Shown here: piece after piece, positions 18,359 through 26,967 of the stretch
Layout: the number at the start of each line of letters is the position of its first letter
Position numbering within the stretch: position 1 is the stretch's first letter
NCBI RefSeq assembly: GCF_028622095.1
Contig: NZ_CP115165.1
Location: forward strand, 1,671,501 to 1,735,500
From: Deinococcus aquaticus
GTDB lineage: Bacteria; Deinococcota; Deinococci; Deinococcales; Deinococcaceae
DNA length: 64,000 nt
Direction: 5' to 3'
Program-made: the position numbers and the translations under genes
Notes under the pieces: generated by a model
Seen by the model: the letters and a program-made list of their open reading frames with translations, nothing else
What the model was told of the DNA's origin: nothing
Databases searched by the model: none

Positions 18359-19191
18359 GCGCCGAGATCGTTCCGTTCGACTGGGCGCGGATGCTGCTGG
18401 GCGACACGCCCCCCCTGTTCCTGCTGGAGATCGTGTTCCGCACGGCCGTGATGTTCCTGTGGCTGGTGCTGCTGCTGCGCGTGACCGGCAAGCGCGGGCT
18501 GGCGCAACTCAGTCCGCTGGAGGTCGCCATCGTGATCGGGCTGGGGTCGGCGGCGGGCGACCCGATGTTCTACCCGGAAGTGCCGCTGCTGCACGCCATG
18601 CTGGTCATGGCGCTGGTCGTGGGCCTGCAACGCCTGATCGCGCATCTGGTGATCGTCAGCGAGCACGTCGAGACGTTCGTGGAGGGCACGCCGGTCGAAC
18701 TGATCCGCGACGGCATCCTGACCCCACTGGGCATGGAACGCGCGAACCTGAGCCGCGAGGACGTGTTCGAGCGCCTGCGCGCCCAGGGCGTGCGGCAACT
18801 GGGCGCGGTGCAGCGCGCGTACTTCGAGCAGGATGGAAACCTGACCGTGTTCACGCACCCGCACGACCCGCCGCCGGGCCTGCCGGTCGTGCCGCCCTGG
18901 GATCTGGAACCGCCCCGTGAACTGGGCGTGGCCGAGGCGCAGGCGTTCGCGGGCCCGCTGGCCTGCCTGCGCTGCGGTCAGGTCCGGCCCGCCCCGCGCG
19001 CGGGCCCCCCGGCCGGCGCACCGCAGGAAAGCAGCGGGGCGTGCGCGTGCGGTGAAACCCGCTGGACGCCCGCCCTGACCGACCCCCTGGACCCGCAGGC
19101 CACCCAGACTGCCACCCCGGACGGCCCCCCGGACTCCGGCGAGCCGACCGACGGCGGAACGGGTTCTCCGGCCGCCACTGGCCCACGCTGA
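18355..19191 (+). CDS. YetF/DUF421 membrane protein with C-terminal zinc-ribbon-like tail
   Basis: 278 aa. Three TM helices at the N-terminus (LFLLEIVFRTAVMFLWLVLLLRVTGKRG..., the usual DUF421 RxxGKR motif, then LEVAIVIGLGSAAGDPMFYP), followed by the cytoplasmic YetF domain (TPVELIRDGILTPLGMERANLSREDVFERLRAQGV). After the family's usual end there is an extra 80 residues holding two Cys pairs (LACLRCGQ and CACGE), likely one zinc ribbon, and a Pro/Thr/Asp-rich tail. Function of YetF proteins is poorly known, spore resistance being proposed in Bacillus. Confidence 0.88.
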   Translation: MSAEIVPFDWARMLLGDTPPLFLLEIVFRTAVMFLWLVLLLRVTGKRGLAQLSPLEVAIVIGLGSAAGDPMFYPEVPLLHAMLVMALVVGLQRLIAHLVIVSEHVETFVEGTPVELIRDGILTPLGMERANLSREDVFERLRAQGVRQLGAVQRAYFEQDGNLTVFTHPHDPPPGLPVVPPWDLEPPRELGVAEAQAFAGPLACLRCGQVRPAPRAGPPAGAPQESSGACACGETRWTPALTDPLDPQATQTATPDGPPDSGEPTDGGTGSPAATGPR

Positions 19192-19264
19192 GCGCCTCCT
19201 GCCGCGCCTCACGGCTGCGGCGGCGACGGCCTGCGCTGGGTGTTGCGGGGCCTTCAGGCGTGGA

Positions 19265-19648
19265 TCAGCCCTCGGTGGACGCGCCGGGCCGGGTACTCCA
19301 GACGGGTTCCGGTTCGATCTCCTCGGCGGGGGCCTTGCCGGGCTCCAGTCCCGTGCTGGCCGCCGTCTGAAGCGGCGTGACGCTCATGCCGGGCGCGCAC
19401 TCGATCTGGCAGGACAGGCGCGCCTGCCCGATCAGGTCCTTCTCGGTCAGTTTGTCGAACTCGGCGGCCGTCATGGCGCTCGGCTCTCCCTCCTGAAAGC
19501 TGACGCGGCAGGTCGTGCAGCGCGCCACGCCGCCGCAACGGTGCAGGACATCCACGCCGCCGCGCTCCAGCGCCAGCACCAGCCGTTCGCCGCTGCGCGC
19601 CTGAATCTCCCCGAACCCCTCCACCTGCACCGTGATCATCTGCGTCAT
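19265..19648 (-). CDS. 2Fe-2S ferredoxin
   Basis: 127 aa. The plant-type [2Fe-2S] pattern is present: C-x5-C-x2-C (HRCGGVARCTTC, about residues 38-46) and the fourth Cys in the ARLSCQIEC segment. A C-terminal extension of about 30 acidic/Pro residues follows. It carries electrons in the cytoplasm; its partner is unknown. The start ATG is 6 nt after CATGCT but only 24 bp from the end of the 5-FCL gene, so read-through is also likely. Confidence 0.88.
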   Translation of the reverse strand: MTQMITVQVEGFGEIQARSGERLVLALERGGVDVLHRCGGVARCTTCRVSFQEGEPSAMTAAEFDKLTEKDLIGQARLSCQIECAPGMSVTPLQTAASTGLEPGKAPAEEIEPEPVWSTRPGASTEG

Positions 19649-19672
19649 GCGCCCAGCATGGCACACGCGCCG

Positions 19673-20248
19673 CTACGGGCCAGTCAGGGCCGTCGTGACG
19701 CCCTCCTCGGTCGCCAGCCACGCGGCCGGGCAGTCGTGCGCGTCACGCGGCAGGCGCGCTGCCACCAGCGCCCGCGCCGTCACGCCCACCGTCACCCCCG
19801 CAAAACCCGGCAGCAGGCGGTCGTAAAACCCGCCCCCGTACCCCAACCGCACACCCCGCACGTCGAACGCCAGCGCCGGCAGCAGCACCACATCCACCGA
19901 CGACAGCGGCACCCCCGGCGCGCCGGGCGGCGGTTGCAGCGCCCCGAACCGGCTGAGTTCCGTCGCCGACTCCCACGCGTGCAGCGTCAATCTCGGCACG
20001 GGGCGAAAGCGGGCACGGGTGGTCAGTAGCTCGAACTCGCCGTGCAGGGCCGCCACGTCCGGCTCACCCGGCAACGCCCGGTACGCCAGCACCCGCCGCG
20101 CCCCCACCGACCGCAGGAACACCCGCAGGCCCGCCACGACCTCACCCGACACGTCCGGCAACTCCGCCCGCGTGGCCCGCGCCCATGCCCTCCAGGCAGC
20201 CTTGCTGGGCAGGTCGGCGGGTGGATCGGGTCGGGTCACGCCCGCCAT
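19673..20248 (-). CDS. 5-formyltetrahydrofolate cyclo-ligase
   Basis: 191 aa from the ATG at 20246-20248 (an upstream in-frame start at 20308 lies inside the terminator stem of the next gene and is unlikely). Family signatures: [52 protein letters not shown], where the last segment is the ATP/phosphate-binding GYGxGxYDR motif. It converts 5-formyl-THF to 5,10-methenyl-THF using ATP. It is followed closely by the ferredoxin gene. Confidence 0.92.
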   Translation of the reverse strand: MAGVTRPDPPADLPSKAAWRAWARATRAELPDVSGEVVAGLRVFLRSVGARRVLAYRALPGEPDVAALHGEFELLTTRARFRPVPRLTLHAWESATELSRFGALQPPPGAPGVPLSSVDVVLLPALAFDVRGVRLGYGGGFYDRLLPGFAGVTVGVTARALVAARLPRDAHDCPAAWLATEEGVTTALTGP

Positions 20249-20271
20249 TGTGCCCCGCCCGCGCTGCACAA

Positions 20272-20310
20272 CGGTGAACGCCCCCACCGCGCGGGCAGGG
20301 GCGTTCACCG
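20272..20310 (-). terminator. Strong hairpin terminator after the DUF4394 gene
   Basis: Perfect 13-bp arms CGGTGAACGCCCC (20272-20284) and GGGGCGTTCACCG (20298-20310) with a 13-nt loop, 19 bp after the stop of the DUF4394 gene and before the 5-FCL start. It separates the two transcription units. Confidence 0.75.
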
Positions 20311-20328
20311 GAAACAGGCGCGCGGGGG

Positions 20329-21186
20329 TTACTGCGCGGCGAGTTTCAGCGCGAGGGACTTGAGCTTGACGCCGCTCAGTTTGCCGCTCAGGGCAGTAGC
20401 GGCGCCGCTGGTCAGGTTCACGGTGTACAGGTTGGTGTCGTTGCCCGACACGCTGCTCAGGTACGCGCTGTTGGCCCCGGCGATGTCGAAGCCGGTCATG
20501 CCTTCCATCACGTTCACGCCGAGGGTACCGACGGTCTGAAGGGTGTTGAACTGAGGCGCTCCGATGGCCGGGTGCGCGACCAGAATGTCGAGATCGGCGT
20601 CAATGGTGAACAGAGCCGTCGTGGTGGGGGCAGTCTTGCCGGTGGCGTCGAACGAGTTGGTGTACGCGGCGGCTACGAGATTGGGGTTCTTGCCCGCGTT
20701 CGTGTCACCCGTGGGGTAAGGGGCGAACGTTCCGTCAGCGGTGGTGCCAGCGGGCACAGGTGCATTGGGCACCGGGGTACTAACCAGCGTGTGGCGGAAG
20801 TTGGTGTCGTTCGTGCCGATGACGCGCAGGCGGTTGGCGGCCGGGTTGAAGTCAACCCCGACCACCGTGGCGCCGGTGATGGTGCTGTCCACCGTCGCCG
20901 CGCCGTTCTCGGTGCTGATCTTGTAGATCTTGCCGCTGGCAGTCACGCCGTACAGCAGGCCGTCGGTGTTGCGCACGTCCAGGTCCACCAGGGTGTCGGT
21001 GCCCAGGCCCGTGATGTCCGTCTTCACGTAGCTGGCGTCGGGGTTGCCCAGGCCGAAAGTCACGAGTTTGCCGTCGTTGCTCAGGCCGTAGGCGAGCTGG
21101 CCGGTGGGGGCGTCGGGCGTGCGGTTCATGTTGCAGGAGGCGAGGGCGACGGTGGAGATCAGGGTGAGCAGGGCAACTTTTTTCAT
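20329..21186 (-). CDS. DUF4394 lipoprotein
   Basis: 285 aa, [21 protein letters not shown], with a lipobox (LASC), so it is probably lipid-anchored. The mature part is a beta-propeller-like DUF4394 domain: [39 protein letters not shown], and [22 protein letters not shown] are typical. A GGAGG ribosome site lies before the ATG, in contrast to the many leaderless genes here. Ligand and function are unknown. Confidence 0.92.
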   Translation of the reverse strand: MKKVALLTLISTVALASCNMNRTPDAPTGQLAYGLSNDGKLVTFGLGNPDASYVKTDITGLGTDTLVDLDVRNTDGLLYGVTASGKIYKISTENGAATVDSTITGATVVGVDFNPAANRLRVIGTNDTNFRHTLVSTPVPNAPVPAGTTADGTFAPYPTGDTNAGKNPNLVAAAYTNSFDATGKTAPTTTALFTIDADLDILVAHPAIGAPQFNTLQTVGTLGVNVMEGMTGFDIAGANSAYLSSVSGNDTNLYTVNLTSGAATALSGKLSGVKLKSLALKLAAQ

Positions 21187-21366
21187 GGTGGTTCCTCCGG
21201 GAAAGGGGCCTTCGTGGTCCGTTGGTGCGCAGGTCGGGCTCTCGGGCGGGGCGGGGCAGTCGGGGCGGGCGTGAAGGTGCAGCTTAGTGAAGGTCAGGCG
21301 CAGTGAAGCTGGAGTGATGCTCTACCCAGGTGTATGCGGCGCGGCCCGGACTGGATCACGGGTCAC

Positions 21367-21378
21367 GTTCACGTGAAC
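21367..21378. promoter_or_regulatory. 12-bp perfect palindrome in the DUF4394/nucS divergent promoter region
   Basis: GTTCACGTGAAC is a perfect palindrome located about 50 bp before the nucS -35 box. Further GTTCAC / TTCACATG half-sites lie at 21399-21406. It could be an operator; no known Deinococcus motif matches it. The 292-bp region between the DUF4394 and nucS genes otherwise shows only the nucS promoter. Confidence 0.4.
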
Positions 21379-21424
21379 TTTGGCGAGTTGCCATGGAGTT
21401 CACATGCGGGTTTCATGGGATTGG

Positions 21425-21452
21425 TTGGATTCAGCTGCGTGCGCGCTATGCT
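21425..21452 (+). promoter_or_regulatory. nucS promoter
   Basis: TTGGAT (21425-21430), 16-bp spacer, TATGCT (21447-21452). The start codon follows 26 nt later, so nucS has a short leader. Confidence 0.6.
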
Positions 21453-21478
21453 GCCCGGCGCGCGCCGCGCACCTGCCC

Positions 21479-22228
21479 ATGCTGATCGACTCCCTGACCC
21501 ACCCGACCCCGGACGCCCTGCTGACCTTCCTGCGCGCTCAACTGCACGCCCGCGTGACCCTGCACCTGGCGGGTGAGGTCGAGGTGCTGTACGCCGGGCG
21601 GGCGACCAGCATGGCCGAGGCCGGGGACCGCCTGCTGCTGCTCAAGCCTGACGGGTCTTTGCAGGTGCACGGGCCCCGCGGCGTGAAACCCGTGAACTGG
21701 CAGCCGCGCACCGATCACCTGAGCGCTGAACTGGAAGACGGGTGCGTGGTGCTGCACGCCGAGCGCCGCAGTCCCGCCGAGGTGGTGCGGGTGCGCGTGA
21801 TCGGGTGCGCGCAGGTCACGGCCCTGCACCTGGGCGACGAGGCGTTGTTCCTGCTTCAGGGCAGCGAGGCGCAGATGCAGGCGGCGCTGGCCCGCACACC
21901 GGACCTGATCGAACCGGGCCTGAGCGTCCTGAACCGCGAACTGCTGGTCGGGGTGGGCGGCATCGACCTGTATGCCCGGGACGCGCAGGGCCGCTTCGTG
22001 GTCGTGGAACTCAAGCGCGGCAAGGCCGGTCACGAGGCCGTGCATCAACTGGCCCGGTACGTGCAGGCCGTGCGGGAACAGGTGCCCGGCACCGTGCGCG
22101 GCATCCTCGCGGCGCCCGACATCACCGTCCCGGCCCTGAAGGTCGCGCAGGCCGCCGGACTGGAGTACGTGAAAGTCGAGGCGCTTCCCCAGGTGCCCGA
22201 GGAAGCGCTACAACCCACGTTGTTCTGA
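21479..22228 (+). CDS. nucS: Endonuclease NucS (mismatch-specific)
   Basis: 249 aa, the usual length. The C-terminal nuclease domain has the RecB-like signature: GIDLYARDAQGRFVVVELKRGKAGHEAVHQLARY, with D, E-x-K and the QLxRY motif. The last residues QPTLF match a beta-clamp-binding QxxLF peptide. NucS cuts mismatched dsDNA and in Actinobacteria and some archaea replaces MutS/MutL; in Deinococcus it acts alongside MutS. The chosen ATG gives the standard N-terminus MLIDSLTHPTPDALL. Confidence 0.95.
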   Translation: MLIDSLTHPTPDALLTFLRAQLHARVTLHLAGEVEVLYAGRATSMAEAGDRLLLLKPDGSLQVHGPRGVKPVNWQPRTDHLSAELEDGCVVLHAERRSPAEVVRVRVIGCAQVTALHLGDEALFLLQGSEAQMQAALARTPDLIEPGLSVLNRELLVGVGGIDLYARDAQGRFVVVELKRGKAGHEAVHQLARYVQAVREQVPGTVRGILAAPDITVPALKVAQAAGLEYVKVEALPQVPEEALQPTLF

Positions 22229-22280
22229 GGAGGTGGGTTGCGGTGACTGCGCACCGCTGCCCGCGCCCTTACGGTCTTCC

Positions 22281-22955
22281 TCAGCCCACTTCTTTCGGGC
22301 CTTTCAGGCCGGTTTTCCCCTCGCGTTCGTGCAGCACGGCAGCCACGTCGGCGGGCGAGACGCCGACCTCGGCCATGGCGAACAGGGTGTGGAACAGCAG
22401 GTCGGCGACCTCGGTGGCCAGTTCGGCGCGGTCGTGGTTCTTGGCGGCCAGCAGGACCTCGCCGCTTTCCTCGCTGATCTTCTTCAGCACGCGGTCCAGG
22501 CCTCCGGCGTGCAGGCGGGCCACGTAACTGTTCTCGGGCAGCGTGGCAAGGCGCTCGGTGATGGTGGCAAACACGCGGTCCAGCGTGCCGTCCAGCCCGG
22601 CCTGGGGGGCCTGGGTGGTCAGTAGCGGCTGGTGGTAGCAGGAGTACGCGCCGGTATGGCAGGCGGGGCCGGTCTGCACGACGCGGTACAGCAGGCTGTC
22701 GGCGTCGCAGTCGGCCTGCACGTCCACGACCTGCTGGGTGTGGCCACTGGTCGCGCCTTTCACCCACTGCTCCTGCCGGGAGCGGCTGTAGTAGGTGGCC
22801 TCGCGGGTGTCCAGGGTGCGCTCGACGGCGGCGCGGTCGGCGTACGCCTGCATCAGCACGGCGCCGCTGCGGGCGTCCTGCGTGACGACCGGGATCAGGC
22901 CGGTCTGCGGGTCGAAGTTCAGGGCGTCAAGGCTCAGGGTGTCGGGGGTGGTCAT
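22281..22955 (-). CDS. hisIE: Bifunctional phosphoribosyl-AMP cyclohydrolase / phosphoribosyl-ATP pyrophosphatase
   Basis: 224 aa. The HisI domain (residues 1-115) carries [40 protein letters not shown], the metal-binding [15 protein letters not shown], and the zinc Cys residues [11 protein letters not shown]. The HisE domain (about 125-210) carries [27 protein letters not shown] and [12 protein letters not shown]. It does steps 2 and 3 of histidine synthesis. It lies 119 bp downstream of hisF on the same strand, so the two pathway genes are probably co-transcribed. Confidence 0.96.
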   Translation of the reverse strand: MTTPDTLSLDALNFDPQTGLIPVVTQDARSGAVLMQAYADRAAVERTLDTREATYYSRSRQEQWVKGATSGHTQQVVDVQADCDADSLLYRVVQTGPACHTGAYSCYHQPLLTTQAPQAGLDGTLDRVFATITERLATLPENSYVARLHAGGLDRVLKKISEESGEVLLAAKNHDRAELATEVADLLFHTLFAMAEVGVSPADVAAVLHEREGKTGLKGPKEVG

Positions 22956-23074
22956 GTCAGGCCCCTCCGGGGGCAGGGAAACAGGCAGGAAAAGCAGGGG
23001 AGAGGTTCACCGTGCGCGGCTCACCGCCGGTCGTTCACGGCTGGCGACGTTTGGGCGGGCGCCTGTGGGTTGTT

Positions 23075-23872
23075 TCAGAGGTGCGTGTCGTGCCAGTCGG
23101 GCCGCACGGGCAGCCCCTCGCCTTTCAGGTACGCCTTGACCTGCGGGACGGTCAGTTCTCCGAAGTGAAAGACGCTGGCGGCCAGCGCCGCGTCGGCCCA
23201 GCCGCCGTCCTCGCCGCCGCGCAGCACGTCCCGGAAGTCCTCGAGTTTCCCGGCCCCGCCGGACGCGATCACGGGAATGTCCAGCGCGCGGGCCACCGTG
23301 CGGGTCGCCCCCAGGTCGAAGCCGGCGCGGGTGCCGTCGGCGTCCATGATGTTCAGGCAGATCTCGCCCGCGCCGAGTTCCTGGCCGCGCACGGCCCACT
23401 CGATCAGGTCCAGGCCGGTATCCACGCGCCCACCGGCGCGGTACACGTTCCAGCCCTGGCCGTCCGGGCGACGTTTGGCGTCGATGCTCAGCATCACGCA
23501 CTGCGCGCCGTGGTGGTCGCTGGCCTCGCGGATCAATTCGGGGCGGGTCACAGCGCCGCTGTTCACGCTGATCTTGTCCGCGCCGGCCATCAGCAGTTGC
23601 CGGAAGTCCGAGAGGTGGTTCACGCCGCCCCCGATGGTCAGGGGCATCATGACCTGCTCGGCCACGCGCGCCGCGACGTCCAGCATCAGACTGCGGCCCT
23701 CGTGCGTGGCGGTGATGTCGTAGAACACCAGTTCGTCGGCCTGCTGCGCCTCGTACGCCTGGGCCAGTACCAGGGGGTCCCCGGCGTCGCGGTGGTCCTC
23801 GAAGAACCGGACGTTCTTCACCACGCGGCCGCTCTGCACGTCCAGGCAGGGAATGATGCGCTTGGTCAACAT
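23075..23872 (-). CDS. hisF: Imidazole glycerol phosphate synthase subunit HisF
   Basis: 265 aa TIM barrel. [23 protein letters not shown] is the HisF N-terminus with catalytic Asp; the second catalytic Asp lies in [13 protein letters not shown]. Phosphate-binding segments are [18 protein letters not shown] and [13 protein letters not shown]. With HisH it makes IGP and AICAR from PRFAR. The ATG follows TAGACT by 7 nt. The 248 bp upstream, up to the response regulator, are AT-rich in 23990-24055 but hold no gene I can support. Confidence 0.97.
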   Translation of the reverse strand: MLTKRIIPCLDVQSGRVVKNVRFFEDHRDAGDPLVLAQAYEAQQADELVFYDITATHEGRSLMLDVAARVAEQVMMPLTIGGGVNHLSDFRQLLMAGADKISVNSGAVTRPELIREASDHHGAQCVMLSIDAKRRPDGQGWNVYRAGGRVDTGLDLIEWAVRGQELGAGEICLNIMDADGTRAGFDLGATRTVARALDIPVIASGGAGKLEDFRDVLRGGEDGGWADAALAASVFHFGELTVPQVKAYLKGEGLPVRPDWHDTHL

Positions 23873-24120
23873 GACGGCAAGTCTACGCGCTCGGCGCGGC
23901 CCGGACCGTGGGCAGGAGCGGGCTCGTCTGCACGCCTGCGGGCCACCTGCAGGGGCGCGCGGCACTCGCCACGCAAAAGGTCTTTACTGCACAGAACAGG
24001 TCCTCAAATGTTAAACTAACTTTAGAAAACCCTCATAGACCCTGCTAAGCTGATGGTCACCAGTGACACCCGGTCACAGGTTCTCCTCGCACTGACCCGG
24101 CCAGCGGCCGTGGGGGCACC

Positions 24121-24558
24121 GTGAATACCCGCAGGATCCTGCTTATCGACGACAACCCCAACGACGTGGAACTCGCCCTGACCGCCCTCGACGAAACTCC
24201 GGCCGGTCCCGGCGGCCACGAGGTCAGTGTCGCCAGCAGCGGCCCGGAAGCCATCGCTCTGCTCGAACAGGCCCGCGTGCGAGGCACGCTGCCCGACCTG
24301 ATCCTGCTGGACCTGAAAATGCCGCACATGGACGGCATCGCCGTGCTCGACGCCATCCGCGCCAACGCCGCGCTGCGCGGCATTCCGGTCGTCATGCTCA
24401 CCACCAGCGGCGAGGGCCGCGACATCCGCGAATCCTACGCGCACGGCGCCAGCGCCTACGTCATCAAACCCATGGACTTCACGCAGTTCCGGGACGCCAT
24501 GCGCACCATCCAAGCCTTCTGGACCACCCTGAACCGCCCCCCCAGCCTCAACGGCTGA
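24121..24558 (+). CDS. Single-domain response regulator
   Basis: 145 aa: one receiver domain with the acidic pair (LLIDDNPNDVELA), the phospho-acceptor Asp in LILLDLKMPHMDG, the conserved Thr (VVMLTTSGEGRD), and Lys in AYVIKPMDFTQF. No output domain. The pattern DDNPNDVELALTAL is that of the Rcp1/CheY-like regulators that pair with phytochrome-type or cytoplasmic kinases. The start is GTG at 24121. The stop codon TGA (24556-24558) is inside dispersed repeat copy B. Confidence 0.93.
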   Translation: MNTRRILLIDDNPNDVELALTALDETPAGPGGHEVSVASSGPEAIALLEQARVRGTLPDLILLDLKMPHMDGIAVLDAIRANAALRGIPVVMLTTSGEGRDIRESYAHGASAYVIKPMDFTQFRDAMRTIQAFWTTLNRPPSLNG

Positions 24559-24673
24559 TACGGACTCCGATTGAATGGCTTATAAAGCCTTTCAATCCGA
24601 GCGGATGCGAGTAGGAGAGAAACGCCCCTCCGGGCGTGGAGTTGGCAACCCGGTGTGTTTCCGGGTTGTTAAC
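24555..24673 (+). repeat. Small dispersed repeat copy B, left part (interrupted by IS)
   Basis: Starts CTGATACGGACTCCG, overlapping the response-regulator stop. Stem 1 is GATTGAATGGCTT / AAGCCTTTCAATC around ATA; stem 2 is AACCCGG / CCGGGTT. The sequence is cut after GTTAAC by the IS4-like insertion and continues at 25867. Joined, B is 141 bp, against 142 bp for copy A. Confidence 0.88.
24668..24673. repeat. Target-site duplication, left copy (GTTAAC)
   Basis: GTTAAC at 24668-24673 is repeated at 25861-25866 on the far side of the insertion. Comparison with repeat copy A shows a single equivalent hexamer in the uninterrupted element, which proves that it was duplicated. Confidence 0.9.
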
Positions 24674-25860
24674 TGACATGTTGCAGTTTTAGAAAAGGAC
24701 GTCTGGCACGGCGCTTTGGCCTCAGAATGAGGTGTGAACCCAAAGAATGCACGTGCCAGACGGCTCTATTCTGACATCCTCACCTGCTTTTCGCGCAAAC
24801 AACATCGCGATTCCTTTCAGGTCTTCCTGGACCTCCTCCTCGACGGTTCCGGTCGTCCCCTGCCCACTCGCGCAACCGTCAAATCGCCCTCCGCGATCAG
24901 TCGATTCCTCAACCACACGATCTGGGATCTCCGGACACTCTGCCGCTTCATGCGCCAGGCTGCACTCCAGCTCTTCAATGACACCTGGAAACATGCTCCA
25001 CACCAGCGTCCCCGGGTCGAATTCCTGGTCGACCTGACCAGCCTCGAAAAGGCAGGAAAGTTCCCCGGACTCTCCGACTGGATGCACGTCCTGAACGCCG
25101 TGAACGGCGTTCACCTGGTCGTCCTGTACATCTGCTGTGGAGACCTGAAGCTCCCCTGGGCCTTTCAGATCTGGCGTGGAAAAGGCACGTCCTCACCCGC
25201 CGCGTTAGCCCTCAAACTGCTCCGCACTGTTCCACCCGTCATGCTTCAGGGGAAGCGCCGCCCCCGTCTGCATGCAGACGGGGGCTTCGAAAGTGCGGAG
25301 TTCATTGAGGCCGTCCTGGAAAGAGAAATAGACATCGTGATTGGTGTCCGGCGCAACAGAACACTCGCGAATGGGACACCCATTCACGAGCTGATGACCC
25401 GCGGGTACAAGGCACAACTCCAGGGTCTGAAACCCACCATGTACGTCTCGTGGGCATGGCTATACCGGAACAAAGAGCCAGAGCAGCGCTTCGTCATGTC
25501 GAACATCAACCTGGGCGGCAAGTACCTGGCCAGAGTCGGGAAACGCCGCTGGCGGATCGAGGGCTTCTTCAAGACCATCAAGGGGCGGTTCGGCCTGGAG
25601 CGGTTCGCGCAGCACAGCAAAACAGGTGTGATGCGGTGGTGGTGTCTCTCAGGGCTGGCGTATCTGCTCTGCCACTTGGCGGATCAGGATGTGCCGCCCA
25701 GACCACCGGGAACATGGCCAGATTGGGGAGCGTTAGCGAGAACCGTTCGGTTCTCGTTTATCCCAGAAGTGCGTCGTAGAGCGCTTCAACTGGAACTCGC
25801 CGAGCTTGATGCCTTCCAGGACGCACTTTCTGCTCCCGCCCCCTAAACTGCAAGATGTCA
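24674..25860 (+). mobile_element. IS4-superfamily insertion sequence, 1187 bp
   Basis: Terminal inverted repeats TGACATGTTGCAG (24674-24686) and, read inward from the right end, TGACATCTTGCAG (25848-25860), 12 of 13 matching. The 6-bp target duplication GTTAAC flanks it. It contains one complete transposase gene. It has inserted into the second hairpin of dispersed repeat copy B. Confidence 0.92.
24734..25846 (+). CDS. DDE transposase, IS4-like
   Basis: 370 aa from GTG 24734. The DDE elements are visible: VEFLVDLTSLEK (first Asp), RPRLHADGGFES (second Asp), and RRWRIEGFFKTIKGRFGLERF, where Glu lies in the R-x3-E-x6-K arrangement of the IS4 YREK motif (the Tyr is replaced). Complete, with no frameshift, so the element may still be active. 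It closely resembles transposases common in deinococci, but the exact ISfinder family cannot be set from sequence inspection. Confidence 0.88.
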   Translation: MNPKNARARRLYSDILTCFSRKQHRDSFQVFLDLLLDGSGRPLPTRATVKSPSAISRFLNHTIWDLRTLCRFMRQAALQLFNDTWKHAPHQRPRVEFLVDLTSLEKAGKFPGLSDWMHVLNAVNGVHLVVLYICCGDLKLPWAFQIWRGKGTSSPAALALKLLRTVPPVMLQGKRRPRLHADGGFESAEFIEAVLEREIDIVIGVRRNRTLANGTPIHELMTRGYKAQLQGLKPTMYVSWAWLYRNKEPEQRFVMSNINLGGKYLARVGKRRWRIEGFFKTIKGRFGLERFAQHSKTGVMRWWCLSGLAYLLCHLADQDVPPRPPGTWPDWGALARTVRFSFIPEVRRRALQLELAELDAFQDALSAPAP

Positions 25861-25888
25861 GTTAACGAAACAGACGGAATCCGTATGA
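25861..25888 (+). repeat. Right target duplication and right part of dispersed repeat copy B
   Basis: 25861-25866 is the second GTTAAC. 25867-25888 (GAAACAGACGGAATCCGTATG...) is the right end of copy B and matches copy A in sequence. It carries the right terminal inverted repeat. Confidence 0.88.
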
Positions 25889-25978
25889 CCCGCACCACCC
25901 GCCGCGCCCGGAACGCTCAAGGCCACCGCAAGGGCGCGGCAGGCTCAGCACGTACCCCGCGCCGTTACCCTGGACCTT

Positions 25979-26848
25979 ATGCGCGTGTACATTGGCTGCG
26001 GCGGCTACAGCAACGACGACTGGACAGAACAGGGCCTGATCTACGAGGGCGTCCGCAAGGACGACTACCTCGCCACCTACGCCCGGCATTTCGACGCCGC
26101 CGAACTGAACAGCTCCTTCTACGCCATTCCCGGCCTGAAAGCCTTCGAGGGCATGGCCCGCAAGAGCGGCGGCCGGGTGCGCTTCACCGTGAAACTCCAC
26201 CGGGTCTTCACGCACGACCGCGCGCCCACCGACGCCGACTTTGACCGCATGCTCCAGAGCCCCGAACCGCTGCGGGAGGCGGGCGTCATGGGCCCCTACC
26301 TCGCGCAGTTCCCGTTCTCGTTTCACCGCACGCCCGCCAACCGCCGCTACCTGGGCCAGCTGGCCGAACGCTTCGCCGGGCACGAACTGGCCGTCGAGAT
26401 GCGCCATGAGGGCTGGGACCGCCCGGAAGTCCGCGAAGGCATGGCCGAGCGCGGCCTGATCTGGGTCAGCCCCGACTACCCGCCCGCCGGAGGCCTGCCC
26501 GAACCGCAGCTGCACGTCACCGGCGACGTGGGCTATCTGCGCCTGCACGGCCGCAACGCCGGCAGCTGGTGGGAAGGGCAGAGCGCCGCCGAACGCCACG
26601 ACTACCGCTACAGCCGCGCCGAAATGGACGAGTGGGCCCAGAAGATCGCCCTGGCCGCCGACGACCTGAGCGAACTGTACGTCCTGTTCGAGAACACCAC
26701 TACTTACAGGTCACAGAAGGGTGAACTTAACATCTTCCGTCAGATACGCACTTTCCAGCTCCTTATGGCTGAAAGATTCGGCTACCAGCCCCCTGAAGGT
26801 GCCTCAGAGCTAGCGCACTATGACTACCCCCAGACCCTAGGGCTGTAG
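25979..26848 (+). CDS. DUF72 protein with C-terminus replaced by element-derived sequence
   Basis: 289 aa. The N-terminal ~235 residues are a normal DUF72 (YecE-like TIM-barrel-like) protein: VYIGCGGYSNDDW, FDAAELNSSFYAIP, FTVKLHRVFTHDR, AQFPFSF, and VGYLRLHGRN. At FENTT (26687-26701) the gene runs into the serine-integrase element and continues in frame with 49 unrelated residues (TYRSQKGELNIFRQ...), encoded by DNA of visibly lower GC and different codon use. The native tail, FENTTKGHALHNIPQLREA..., is found 3.65 kb away at 30339-30467. The ATG follows TACCCT by 7 nt. Function of DUF72 is unknown; whether the hybrid is active is open. Confidence 0.88.
   Translation: MRVYIGCGGYSNDDWTEQGLIYEGVRKDDYLATYARHFDAAELNSSFYAIPGLKAFEGMARKSGGRVRFTVKLHRVFTHDRAPTDADFDRMLQSPEPLREAGVMGPYLAQFPFSFHRTPANRRYLGQLAERFAGHELAVEMRHEGWDRPEVREGMAERGLIWVSPDYPPAGGLPEPQLHVTGDVGYLRLHGRNAGSWWEGQSAAERHDYRYSRAEMDEWAQKIALAADDLSELYVLFENTTTYRSQKGELNIFRQIRTFQLLMAERFGYQPPEGASELAHYDYPQTLGL
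26690..26697 (+). repeat. attL core of the serine-integrase element
   Basis: GAGAACAC, within codons for F-E-N-T-T in the DUF72 gene; the same 8 bp recurs at 30342-30349. Left flank is host (CTGTTC), right flank is element (CACTACTTACAGG). Confidence 0.82.
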
Positions 26849-26879
26849 GCCCCACAGACAGGCGCTACACTCCTACAGG

Positions 26880-26942
26880 GGCTAGGCACTACCCCGCCTA
26901 GCCACCACTTCCAGCAGGGCTACCAGTTGAGCGGTAGCCCTG
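26880..26942. terminator. Two tandem hairpins downstream of the hybrid DUF72 gene
   Basis: GGCTAGGC (26880-26887) pairs with GCCTAGCC (26896-26903), loop 8. CAGGGCTACC (26915-26924) pairs with GGTAGCCCTG (26933-26942), loop 8. They follow the hybrid gene stop by 31 and 66 bases and may terminate transcription; neither has a T run. The rest of 26849-26967 shows nothing else. Confidence 0.5.
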
Positions 26943-26967
26943 AATTCTTGCCCCATAAAAAAGCCCC

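Noticed and set aside
21187..21478. Radiation/desiccation response motif before nucS
   Set aside because: The palindrome there does not match the known 17-bp RDRM consensus.
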